Of a stretch of 34,381 nucleotides of DNA, positions 22,548 to 29,831 are shown piece by piece (the stretch's first letter is position 1; each line of letters starts with the position of its first letter). The notes below the pieces were generated by a model. That model ran no database searches. It was given only the letters and a program-made list of their open reading frames with translations, and was not told where the DNA came from. Both the position numbers and the translations under genes were made by a program. The stretch is from Cytophagales bacterium (GTDB lineage Bacteria > Bacteroidota > Bacteroidia > Cytophagales > CCMP332): positions 1-34,381 of the forward strand of contig JANQSY010000176.1 of the NCBI GenBank assembly GCA_028279065.1, written 5' to 3'.

Positions 22548-23924
22548 ATGGAAATGGAGATAAACAAGCTGGTACAGTCCCAACGCGATTACTTTATCGC
22601 AGGAAGAACAAGGCCCCTGGCGTTTAGAAAGGCTGCGTTGATCAAGCTCCGAAGAGCAATAAAGGATAACCAGGAAAGGATAGTGGAGGCCATAAAAAAG
22701 GATTTCGGGAAGCCGGAATTCGAGACGCTGACATCGGAGATCCTTGTGAGCCTTCAGGAGATCAACTACGCCAAAAAGAATCTTGGAAAATGGGCCAGGC
22801 CTGACAAAGCCGGGGGTGGGTTGCTGAATATCCCGTCCAGCGCTCACATCCAAAAGGAACCCTATGGGGTGGTACTAATCATGGCTCCATGGAATTTCCC
22901 TTTTTTCTTAGTCATGGCTCCCCTTGTGGGGGCAATAGCAGCCGGAAACTGTGCAGTGGTAAAGCCTTCTGAGCACAGTCCGCACACAACGGAGCTTATT
23001 ATGGAGATGCTGGATGAGATCTTCGACCAGTCCCACATAAAGGTGGTCCAGGGAGATCATGAACTTGGAGCATCTCTTTTAAAACAAAGGTTTGATTTCA
23101 TCTTTTTCACCGGTAGTACCATGGTGGGGAAGATGGTAATGAAGTCCGCGGCCGAAAGCCTGACCCCATTGGTTTTGGAGTTGGGAGGGAAATCCCCATG
23201 TATCGTTCATTATGATGCCGAGTTGAAAGCAGCAGCAAGGCGAATAGCCTGGGGAAAGTTTCTTAATGGAGGCCAGACCTGTATTGCCCCTGACTACCTC
23301 CTGGTCCATGAAGATATCAAAGAGGAGTTTGTATCTCTCCTGAAAGCGAACATCCGGAAATTCATGCACGAAGGGGAAGCTACAGAATATTCCAAGGTGA
23401 TCCATGCATCCGCATTTGATAGGCTGGAAAGCTATCTGGAGGATTCCAAACTGCTCCATGGTGGAAAGACCAATAAGGAAACACTTTTTTTTGAACCCAC
23501 CTTGATCGAGGTCGATGGATTTGAAGCTTCAAGTATGCAGGATGAGATCTTCGGGCCGGTTTTGCCCATCCTTACCTATAAAAACCTTGAAGGGGCCATA
23601 GACAAGGTCAGAAAGCTTCCCAAACCCATGGTGGTCTATTATTTTGGCAGGAGTAAAAGGCTACAGAAGATTGCTCTCACCAACATCCCTTCTGGAGATT
23701 TCGTGATCAATGACACCATTATGCACTTCACCAGTCCCCGGATCCCAGTAGGAGGGGTAGGGTTCAGCGGAATAGGAAAGTACCATGGAAAAGAAAGCTT
23801 CAGGGCGTTTTCCCATTACAAAAGCGTTTTGAAAAAGCCAGCCCGCTTTGAGATCCCGATCAGATACCGTCCTTATTCAAATTATATGGCCCTGCTAAAA
23901 AAACTATTGAGATATCTGTATTGA
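22548..23924 (+). CDS. aldehyde dehydrogenase (class 3 type)
   Basis: NAD(P)-dependent aldehyde dehydrogenase of 458 residues, short like class 3 / fatty aldehyde enzymes. Catalytic C245 lies in LNGGQTCIAPDY and general base E211 in LELGGKSP. PWNFPFF (114-120), KPSEHSP (139-145) and FFTGSTMVGK (186-195) form the cofactor and active-site motifs. The C-terminus has FGRSK, HFTSPRIPVGGVGFSGIGKYHGKESF, then a basic/aromatic tail. The likely reaction is oxidation of a medium or long-chain aldehyde to the acid. An exact TAAGTTTG (22530-22537) lies 10 bases before the ATG, which would suit the second ATG at 22554 or a very short leader. A palindrome is further upstream. Confidence 0.93.
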   Translation: MEMEINKLVQSQRDYFIAGRTRPLAFRKAALIKLRRAIKDNQERIVEAIKKDFGKPEFETLTSEILVSLQEINYAKKNLGKWARPDKAGGGLLNIPSSAHIQKEPYGVVLIMAPWNFPFFLVMAPLVGAIAAGNCAVVKPSEHSPHTTELIMEMLDEIFDQSHIKVVQGDHELGASLLKQRFDFIFFTGSTMVGKMVMKSAAESLTPLVLELGGKSPCIVHYDAELKAAARRIAWGKFLNGGQTCIAPDYLLVHEDIKEEFVSLLKANIRKFMHEGEATEYSKVIHASAFDRLESYLEDSKLLHGGKTNKETLFFEPTLIEVDGFEASSMQDEIFGPVLPILTYKNLEGAIDKVRKLPKPMVVYYFGRSKRLQKIALTNIPSGDFVINDTIMHFTSPRIPVGGVGFSGIGKYHGKESFRAFSHYKSVLKKPARFEIPIRYRPYSNYMALLKKLLRYLY

Positions 23925-23980
23925 ATTTCTTTTAAGCCCTCATTGGTCATTTTTGTATTTTTGTTGAAAGCTCTGAATAC

Positions 23981-24748
23981 ATGAGAAAGTTATTCTCCCT
24001 ATTTATTCTTCTTTTGTTCATTGGGTTCGCGGCCGAAGCGCAAAAATTCGGTTGGGGTGTGACAGGTGGATTATCCTTGTCAAGCATTCAGGGCCAATAC
24101 CCTGTGGAAGATCGCGAGATCACATCGGCGGAAATGATTCCCGGCTTTTATTTCGGTACCTTTCTTAAGTGGAGGCCCAGGAGGTTCTTTTCAATGCATT
24201 CCGGATTCAATTACATAGCAAAGGGAGCCAATTTTGATGCGAGCAGGAATTACAGTGGGCTTTCTACTAATTCAGCTCAACTTAGATCGGTGTATTTTGA
24301 GGTACCGGTTTTGATCCAATTGAACTTCTCTCCTTACACACCCAATCGTCCCAACATATTCTTTGGTCCTTCCTTCAGCTGGGCGGTAAGTGTACAGGAT
24401 AATTACACCATAGCCTGGTATGGTACTCCACCGGCACCATTGGCTGAGACAGGGAAGTTTTATAATTCCTTTGACCCCGGATTCATCATTGGCGGTGGGA
24501 TAGATATTGATGTTGGAGACTGGGGTATGTTTTCCGCTGGCATAAGATATACACAAGGCCTGACAAACATTGTAAAACCAGACGAGGAGAATGTATATGT
24601 ATTGCCCGGTTTTGAACTTCAAAATCTAAATGTTACCCTTTTTGCTTCTTATACCTGGGTTATCCCTACCTATACAATGAATCAGGGAGGTAAGAAAAAG
24701 AACAGGGAGAAATTCAAATCAATGAGCCCAAAGAAGTATAAGGGCTAA
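23981..24748 (+). CDS. PorT-family-like outer-membrane beta-barrel protein
   Basis: 255 residues with a signal peptide (1-20, AAEAQ) and an 8-10 strand barrel pattern: KFGWGVTGGLSLSSIQGQ, FYFGTFLKWRPRRFFSMHSGFNYIAKG, VYFEVPVLIQLNFS, FIIGGGIDIDVGDWGMFSAGIRYTQGL and LNVTLFASYTWV. This matches the outer-membrane beta-barrel (OMP_b-brl_2/PorT-like) class common in Bacteroidota. A basic tail (GGKKKNREKFKSMSPKKYKG) follows. A TATTTTTG at 23956-23963 may be its -7 element. The stop overlaps the start of the kinase gene (TAATG). Whether it is the true type IX secretion PorT is unlikely to be settled here. Confidence 0.82.
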   Translation: MRKLFSLFILLLFIGFAAEAQKFGWGVTGGLSLSSIQGQYPVEDREITSAEMIPGFYFGTFLKWRPRRFFSMHSGFNYIAKGANFDASRNYSGLSTNSAQLRSVYFEVPVLIQLNFSPYTPNRPNIFFGPSFSWAVSVQDNYTIAWYGTPPAPLAETGKFYNSFDPGFIIGGGIDIDVGDWGMFSAGIRYTQGLTNIVKPDEENVYVLPGFELQNLNVTLFASYTWVIPTYTMNQGGKKKNREKFKSMSPKKYKG

Positions 24749-25371
24749 TGATCAAACACATAGCCTTGTCCGGTAATATCGGATCGGGTAAAACCACTCT
24801 GGCAAAAGAACTTTCTAAACATTTCGGCTGGGAGATCATGCTCGAATCAGTAGAGGATAACCCATATCTGGAGGACTTCTATTACGACATGAAGAAATGG
24901 GCTTATAAGCTCCAGGTATATTTCCTTTTCAATCGCTACGACCAGGTGAAGAATATTCAACTATCGAGGAGCCCGGTGGTTCAGGACAGAACTATCTATG
25001 AGGATGCTTATATTTTTGCCAAACACCTACATGCCTCCGGGAATATCTCTAACTCAAACTACCAGAAGTACCTCAGGGAATACCAGAGAGTGGAAGATAC
25101 TTCCCCTGCTCCGGATCTATTGATCTATTTAAGATCCGATGTCCCCAATCTTGTTCGAAGGATCAACATAAGAAACAGGGATTATGAGTCGAAGATCAAT
25201 CTGCAATATCTCAAGGACCTTAACGAGCTTTATGAGTCCTGGATAGGGAAGTATGACCTTGGAAAACTTCTTATCATAGAAGCGGATCAACTGGATTATG
25301 TAAGAGACCCGAGCCATCTGTCCAGCGTAATAGACCTTGTAAACCGAGAGCTCTTCGGGATCTTTAACTAG
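24748..25371 (+). CDS. deoxynucleoside kinase (deoxyadenosine/deoxycytidine/deoxyguanosine type)
   Basis: 207-residue cytoplasmic nucleoside kinase that phosphorylates deoxynucleosides with ATP in the salvage pathway. The P-loop is GNIGSGKTT (residues 9-17). The base/sugar pocket and catalytic region include LESVEDNPYLEDFYYD (32-47) and VQDRTIYEDAYIFAKHL (about 76-92), the DRS-like motif. The lid region has RINIRNRDYESKI. Substrate preference cannot be read. It is translationally coupled (TAATG) to the barrel gene before it, which is probably incidental. Confidence 0.93.
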   Translation: MIKHIALSGNIGSGKTTLAKELSKHFGWEIMLESVEDNPYLEDFYYDMKKWAYKLQVYFLFNRYDQVKNIQLSRSPVVQDRTIYEDAYIFAKHLHASGNISNSNYQKYLREYQRVEDTSPAPDLLIYLRSDVPNLVRRINIRNRDYESKINLQYLKDLNELYESWIGKYDLGKLLIIEADQLDYVRDPSHLSSVIDLVNRELFGIFN

Positions 25372-25375
25372 GTTC

Positions 25376-25406
25376 TTGTTTTTAAAAAATTTTCTTCGTT
25401 ATATTG
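25376..25406 (+). promoter_or_regulatory. candidate promoter of the sulfur (arsR-tauE-cstB) operon
   Basis: TTG at 25376-25378, then 21 bases, then TATATTG (25400-25406), a partial match to TAnnTTTG. The operator-like repeat at 25408-25429 would overlap the start site. Confidence 0.35.
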
Positions 25407-25407
25407 C

Positions 25408-25429
25408 AATATGAAAATATTATCATATT
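25408..25429. promoter_or_regulatory. candidate ArsR-family operator
   Basis: AATATGA (25408-25414) and TCATATT (25423-25429) form an exact 7-base inverted repeat separated by 8 bases. This AT-rich layout resembles ArsR/SmtB operators. The site lies 5 bases before the arsR ATG and just after the -7-like element. Extra short palindromes (ATATTGCAATAT at 25401-25412 and ATATTAATAT at 25425-25434) overlap it. Autoregulation by the adjacent regulator is the inference. Confidence 0.5.
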
Positions 25430-25434
25430 AATAT

Positions 25435-25743
25435 ATGATTGCCGAAAAGATTGATATTAAAGGTTTGGAAAAAGGGGCGTTCATCCTCAAGACCATAGCA
25501 CATCCGGTAAGGCTGGCGATGATCCTTTTGCTGGACAAAGCAGGAGAGTTGTCAGTCAGTGAGTTAACTGAAGGTACAGGAGAGGAGCAGAGTGCAGTGT
25601 CTCACCATTTGATCAATATGAAATTGAAGGGGATCCTTGTTTCGAGGAAAGAAGGCAACAAGGTATTTTATAACTTGAAGGAGAGGGATGTGGTCAGGGT
25701 TCTGGAATGCATCCAGAACTGTGATTGCAATTTTGTTGGTTAA
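25435..25743 (+). CDS. ArsR-family transcriptional regulator, persulfide/redox sensor candidate
   Basis: 102-residue winged-helix regulator. The HTH is HPVRLAMILLLDKAGELSVSELTEGTGEEQSAVSHHLINMKLKGIL and the wing VSRKEGNKVFYNL. ArsR/SmtB members act as homodimeric repressors released by metals or by thiol oxidation. Its only cysteines are C92, C96 and C98, at the very C-terminus. The alpha-2 cysteine of BigR/SqrR-type persulfide sensors is absent, so any sensing must use this tail. It is the first gene of the operon with TauE/SafE, a persulfide dioxygenase-rhodanese and a rhodanese, and has a palindrome before it. The stop overlaps the next ATG (TAATG). Confidence 0.9.
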   Translation: MIAEKIDIKGLEKGAFILKTIAHPVRLAMILLLDKAGELSVSELTEGTGEEQSAVSHHLINMKLKGILVSRKEGNKVFYNLKERDVVRVLECIQNCDCNFVG

Positions 25744-26555
25744 TGGAAGTAGCAGGATATTTCGCAGCTATTTTGATAGGGGTATCCCTCGGAATGATCG
25801 GGGGTGGAGGATCAATCCTAACTGTCCCTGTTCTGGTTTACCTTATTGGAACCAACCCGGTTTTGGCTACAGCCTATTCGCTTTTTGTTGTCGGGCTTTC
25901 CGCACTGATCGGGGCTGGAAATTTTATGAGGCAAAAACTGGTCAGTTATAGGACAGCTGTTGTTTTTGGAATCCCAAGCACACTCACGGTCTATGTAACA
26001 AGAAAATGGGTGGTCCCTGCTATCCCGGACGTGATCATGGATTCATCCATGATCTTTCTAAGTAAGGACCTTTTTATCATGCTCTTGTTTGCCCTGATCA
26101 TGATCCTGGCATCGATCTCTATGATCCGCTCAGGGAACAAAAAGGAAGCGCTATCTGAGAATCAAACAAAAAGGGGGTTCATCCATTATTTGAAGATAAC
26201 CCTAGATGGAATTGTAGTGGGATTTTTTACAGGTCTGGTAGGGGCTGGTGGGGGCTTTTTAATTATTCCTGCCCTGGTCCTCCTAGCCGGATTGCCAATG
26301 AGACTTGCAGTCGGAACCTCTCTTTTGATCATAGCATTAAAGTCCCTCATAGGGTTTTTAGGAGACCTAGGTAACCAACCAATCGATTGGGGATTTTTGT
26401 TGGGTTTTTCTGCGTTATCAATATTGGGGATTTTTGCAGGGACCTATTTAAATAAAAAGGTATCAGGAGCAAATCTGAAGGTTGGATTTGGATATTTCGT
26501 CTTGCTCATGGCCGTATTTGTAATCAGTAAAGAACTTATAATCAGCAAACTATGA
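25743..26555 (+). CDS. TauE/SafE family sulfite/sulfonate exporter-like membrane protein
   Basis: 270-residue polytopic membrane protein of the TauE/SafE (DUF81) family, thought to export sulfite or organosulfonate anions. The family's internal duplication is visible as two glycine-rich halves: GMIGGGGSILTVPVLVYLIG near residue 17 and GLVGAGGGFLIIPALVLLAG near residue 168. About eight hydrophobic segments surround them. The ATG at 25743 (MEVAGYF) is chosen because it overlaps the arsR stop; an earlier start would duplicate coding sequence. It is flanked by a regulator and a persulfide dioxygenase, which produces sulfite, so sulfite export is the inferred job. Confidence 0.92.
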   Translation: MEVAGYFAAILIGVSLGMIGGGGSILTVPVLVYLIGTNPVLATAYSLFVVGLSALIGAGNFMRQKLVSYRTAVVFGIPSTLTVYVTRKWVVPAIPDVIMDSSMIFLSKDLFIMLLFALIMILASISMIRSGNKKEALSENQTKRGFIHYLKITLDGIVVGFFTGLVGAGGGFLIIPALVLLAGLPMRLAVGTSLLIIALKSLIGFLGDLGNQPIDWGFLLGFSALSILGIFAGTYLNKKVSGANLKVGFGYFVLLMAVFVISKELIISKL

Positions 26556-27970
26556 TAGTTGAACAAATGTACACCAACTGCCTTGCGGAGGCAGCTTATT
26601 ACATCGAATCCAATGGCGAGGTCGCCATTGTTGATCCTCTAAGGGATCCGGAACCCTATATCGAAAAAGCCAACGAAAAGGGAGCCAAGATCAAGTATAT
26701 ACTGGAAACCCATTTTCATGCTGATTTTGTTTCAGGCCATTTGGATCTTGCAAAACTCACCGGGGCAACCATAGTTTACGGTCCCAGTGCAAAACCGTCA
26801 TTTGATGCCTACATTGCTAAGGATGATGAGATCCTGGAGCTAGGAAATGTTAAGATCAAAGTATTGCATACCCCAGGACATACGCTTGAATCAAGCACCT
26901 TTTTGTTGATCGACGAAAACGGAAAAGAGAATTCGATCTTCTCCGGAGATACCCTTTTCATTGGTGATGTGGGTCGCCCGGATCTTGCAGTAAAAAGCGA
27001 CCTGAGCCAGGAAGATCTTGCCGGGCTTCTTTATGACTCTTTGAAGAACAAGATCTTACCTCTTTCTGACGACATCATCGTATATCCTGGCCATGGAGCT
27101 GGCTCTGCCTGTGGTAAGAACATGAGTGAAGAGACCCAGGATACCCTAGGTCATCAAAAAAAGGTCAATTATGCCCTTGACGAAAGGCTTAGCAAGGACG
27201 ACTTCATCAAGGAATTAACGGAAGGGATACTTCCCCCGCCGCAGTACTTCCTTAAAAATGCCGTTTTGAATAAGAGTGGTTATGAGGACTATTCTCAGGT
27301 AATGAAACATAGCTTCAGAGCTTTAGGGATTGAAGATTTCAAAAAGGAAAAAGAAGCCGGAGCCCTTATTCTTGATACCAGGATCGAAGATGAATTCAGG
27401 CATGAGCATATCCCTGGTTCCATAAGCATTCCTTTGGACGGCATGTTTGCTGTTTGGGTTGGTACTCTGATCCCGGACCTGAATCAAAAACTCCTTTTGA
27501 TAACAGATTCAGATAGGGAAGAGGAAACCATCATGAGACTGGCAAGAGTTGGTTACGATCACGCTTTGGGTTTTCTTGAAGGAGGAATTGAGAGTTGGAT
27601 CATCGATGGAAATCCAGTTGAAAATATCCCGACCATAAATCCTTCCGAACTGAAGGAGAGATTTGAGGGGAACAAAAATGCTGAGATCCTGGATGTCCGT
27701 AAACCAGGGGAATATGAGGCGGAGCATTTAAAGGATGCAAGGAATTTCCCCCTTGACTTCATCAATGAATATATGAAGGATCTGGATAAGGAAAAGACGT
27801 ATTTCCTTCATTGCAAGAGCGGGTACAGGTCGATGATAACCCAATCCATCCTCAGGAAAAACGGCTTCAAAAACCTGGTCGATATCAGGGGAGGATTTGA
27901 GGAAATAAAGAATTCCTCTTTGCCGGTAACCGAATTTGTTTGTCAATCAAAAACCAAGGAAAGTGTTTAA
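26552..27970 (+). CDS. persulfide dioxygenase-rhodanese fusion (CstB-like)
   Basis: 472 residues in three parts. The N-terminal metallo-beta-lactamase fold (1-230) has iron ligands H54 (in THFHADFVSGH), H110 (HTPGH) and D133 (SGD), with PGHGAGSACG at 179-188, as in ETHE1-type persulfide dioxygenases. A first rhodanese domain (about 258-355) has Asp319 where the active Cys would be (LLLITDSDREE), so it is catalytically silent. A second (about 363-460) has active C421 in LHCKSGYRS. This order matches S. aureus CstB, which oxidises low-molecular-weight persulfides to sulfite and thiosulfate. The ATG overlaps the TauE stop. A GTG-started rhodanese follows. CstB-like function is strongly supported; the physiological persulfide is unknown. 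Confidence 0.93.
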   Translation: MIVEQMYTNCLAEAAYYIESNGEVAIVDPLRDPEPYIEKANEKGAKIKYILETHFHADFVSGHLDLAKLTGATIVYGPSAKPSFDAYIAKDDEILELGNVKIKVLHTPGHTLESSTFLLIDENGKENSIFSGDTLFIGDVGRPDLAVKSDLSQEDLAGLLYDSLKNKILPLSDDIIVYPGHGAGSACGKNMSEETQDTLGHQKKVNYALDERLSKDDFIKELTEGILPPPQYFLKNAVLNKSGYEDYSQVMKHSFRALGIEDFKKEKEAGALILDTRIEDEFRHEHIPGSISIPLDGMFAVWVGTLIPDLNQKLLLITDSDREEETIMRLARVGYDHALGFLEGGIESWIIDGNPVENIPTINPSELKERFEGNKNAEILDVRKPGEYEAEHLKDARNFPLDFINEYMKDLDKEKTYFLHCKSGYRSMITQSILRKNGFKNLVDIRGGFEEIKNSSLPVTEFVCQSKTKESV

Positions 27971-28295
27971 TCTATTCGGATCAAAGCCCAAGGGCTATGA
28001 GAACATCAACGTTTCTGAGTTCAAATCAAAAATGGGCAATGGGGCGGTGGTGCTGGATGTCCGCCAGCCTGAAGAATTAGAAGATGGCAGCATTCCAGGT
28101 TACAAGATGATCAGTATGAGAAGTCAGGATTTTGTTGATCAACTACAAGGATTGGAAAAGGGCCCGGCATATTTGGTTTATTGCCGTAGTGGTATGAGAA
28201 GCGCAAAAACCTGCGAAGTCCTTGCCCAAATGGGACATGAGGAGCTGTATAATCTTTCTGGTGGAATCATGGCCTGGAATCAGGAGGCTTCTTGA
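27963..28295 (+). CDS. single-domain rhodanese
   Basis: 110-residue cytoplasmic rhodanese with active-site loop VYCRSGMRS. The structural signatures VVLDVRQPEEL, GSIPGYKMISM and NLSGGIMAW are present. It moves sulfane sulfur between thiols, here probably feeding or draining the persulfide dioxygenase before it. Start: a GTG at 27963 (MFNLFGSKPKGYENI) fits the typical rhodanese N-terminus and overlaps the upstream stop at 27968-27970. A TTG at 27936 would extend it needlessly. The next gene starts inside its stop (TTG overlapping TGA). Confidence 0.88.
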   Translation: MFNLFGSKPKGYENINVSEFKSKMGNGAVVLDVRQPEELEDGSIPGYKMISMRSQDFVDQLQGLEKGPAYLVYCRSGMRSAKTCEVLAQMGHEELYNLSGGIMAWNQEAS

Positions 28296-28924
28296 CCAGG
28301 ATAGAAAAAGCAAATTGGATAAAGGAAAAGCTGGGGGGACTTTACCCTTCCCCCTCCATCCCCTTGAAGCATGAGGATCCCTACACTCTGCTGGTAGCGG
28401 TTCTTCTATCTGCTCAATGCACAGACAAAAAAGTTAATGAGATCTCTCCCTTGCTTTTTGAAGCTGCTTCTGATCCATATTCCATGCGGTCTCTTAGTGT
28501 TGAGCAGATCGAAAACATCATCCGGCCTTGCGGCCTTGCCCCTGCGAAATCAAAAGCCATAGCTGGTCTTTCTGAGATCCTTATAGAAAAGTATGGGGGG
28601 AATGTCCCGGAAACTCTGGAGGAACTGGAGGAGCTTCCAGGGGTAGGGCACAAGACAGCTTCTGTGGTTATGGTCCAGGCTTTTGGAGAACCGGCTTTCC
28701 CTGTGGATACCCATATCCACCGTCTCGCTTATCGCTGGGGTCTATCAAATGGCAAAAATGTCGTACAAACAGAAAAAGACCTAAAGGCGGTTTTTCCAAA
28801 AGGATCTTGGGCTGATCTGCACTTACAGATCATCTATTTTGGCAGGGAGTACTGCCCCGCAAGAGGCCATATTATGGATCACTGCCCGATCTGTTCAGAG
28901 GTTGGGATCAAATCCAGAATGTAA
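28292..28924 (+). CDS. nth: endonuclease III (DNA glycosylase/AP lyase) lacking the canonical [4Fe-4S] motif
   Basis: 210-residue HhH-GPD DNA glycosylase that removes oxidised pyrimidines and cleaves abasic sites. The helix-hairpin-helix is LPGVGHKTA with catalytic K121, and the aspartate is D139 in FPVDTHIHRL. The C-terminus has C188, C198 and C201 (spacing X9, X2) and ends SEVGIKSRM. The usual C-X6-C-X2-C-X5-C iron-sulfur loop is therefore absent or altered and the fourth Cys is missing. The TTG start overlaps the rhodanese stop. It may be cotranscribed with the persulfide operon; its role there is probably incidental. Confidence 0.93.
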   Translation: MTRIEKANWIKEKLGGLYPSPSIPLKHEDPYTLLVAVLLSAQCTDKKVNEISPLLFEAASDPYSMRSLSVEQIENIIRPCGLAPAKSKAIAGLSEILIEKYGGNVPETLEELEELPGVGHKTASVVMVQAFGEPAFPVDTHIHRLAYRWGLSNGKNVVQTEKDLKAVFPKGSWADLHLQIIYFGREYCPARGHIMDHCPICSEVGIKSRM

Positions 28925-29047
28925 ACCTTTAATTTCTGACATCAATCAAATTCTTACCTAAGTTTGGTCAGTAGATAACTTCATTTCTGAACTGACATTG
29001 GTTCAAAATTCCGAAAGGACCAAAAGAGAAAACAAAAAAACTGAATT

Positions 29048-29467
29048 ATGAAAAAGAGAGAACCGGTAAGCCATATCATGACCTCACACCTTACCACTGT
29101 TAATGTAAAAAACTCCTTAAGAGAGGTCAGAGAGATATTCCACAGCAAGGGAATCAGGCACCTTCCAGTAGTTTCCGGGGATGAGATCGTAGGAATTTTG
29201 TCTGAAACGGATATAAGGAGATTGAGTTTTGGAAGCACCTTCGGTGAAACTCATGCTGATGCTGATGAAGCTGTATTTGACATGCTAAATATTTCCCAGG
29301 TAATGAGGGAGCATCCCAAAACAGTTGATAAGGATGAAACCATTCGTGAGGTAGCAGAAACCCTTGCTTCGGCAGAATTCCACGCGCTTCCAGTTACGGA
29401 CAATGGGAAATTGGTTGGTATTGTGACAACCACTGACCTGATCAAATATTTGCTGGAACAATACTGA
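29048..29467 (+). CDS. CBS-domain pair protein
   Basis: 139-residue protein of two CBS motifs and little else: VSHIMTSHLTTVNVKNSLREVREIFHSKGIRHLPVV...EIVGILSETDI (about 8-60) and QVMREHPKTVDKDETIREVAETLASAEFHALPVTDNGKLVGIVTTTDLI (about 87-134). Stand-alone pairs bind adenine nucleotides and act as energy or redox sensors on partner proteins. The partner here is unknown. It stands apart, 123 bases after nth, with no terminator seen on either side. Confidence 0.9.
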   Translation: MKKREPVSHIMTSHLTTVNVKNSLREVREIFHSKGIRHLPVVSGDEIVGILSETDIRRLSFGSTFGETHADADEAVFDMLNISQVMREHPKTVDKDETIREVAETLASAEFHALPVTDNGKLVGIVTTTDLIKYLLEQY

Positions 29468-29831
29468 ACCAGACTCGGGAGTGAGAGTGGGAACCAAATA
29501 AGCCGAGAACGAGAAGAGAGGGGTTTGGGGTACTTTGTTGGTTAACAACCGGAAAACGGAATGCCCACATAAGAAATCAAAATCCGTCACTCAGAGCGGA
29601 AGCGAAGAGTCTTATCGAATCATATTATTTAGAGCGGAAGTCCTCTGAAGGACAAAAAAAGGGTAAAGAGCCTACCACCGTCAGCGGCTGGGATCGATGG
29701 GATTTCTTTTCATATTCCAGAAAGAACAAAAAATAGAATCCACTTATCCCCCCATCGAACCCAAAGCATCGAGCCCTGGAATTCCGACCTTCTTTTTTAT
29801 TCCATAATTTGGGAGGAAAATCTCCGGACCG
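29468..29831. other. 364-base intergenic region without a recognisable gene
   Basis: Between the CBS gene and the PD40/OmpA gene. Neither strand shows a protein-like frame of more than a few dozen residues. It is purine-rich at its left end and contains a repeat-like segment at 29584-29653. No clear TAnnTTTG promoter precedes the OmpA gene; CATAATTTG at about 29802-29810 is a loose match. Confidence 0.6.
29584..29653. repeat. intergenic repeat-like element with paired AGAGCGGAAG units
   Basis: A CGTCACTCAGAGCGGAAGCG-type segment runs from 29585 into CGAAGAGTCTTAT. The decamer AGAGCGGAAG occurs at 29593-29602 and again at 29631-29640. The second copy is followed by the small hairpin GTCCT-CTGA-AGGAC (29640-29653). 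The first segment can fold on itself (ACTC/GAGT with CG/CG). It resembles from memory the 'CTGAGCGNAGNCGAAG' intergenic repeats common in Bacteroidota genomes. Copy number cannot be tested here. Confidence 0.4.

Noticed and set aside
29285-29590. Minus-strand 101-residue frame over the CBS gene end
   Set aside because: It is largely the shadow of the CBS coding sequence and has no domain-like pattern.
29640-29653. GTCCT-CTGA-AGGAC hairpin as a terminator
   Set aside because: It is followed by A's rather than T's on the plus strand, and on the minus strand no T-run follows the stem.
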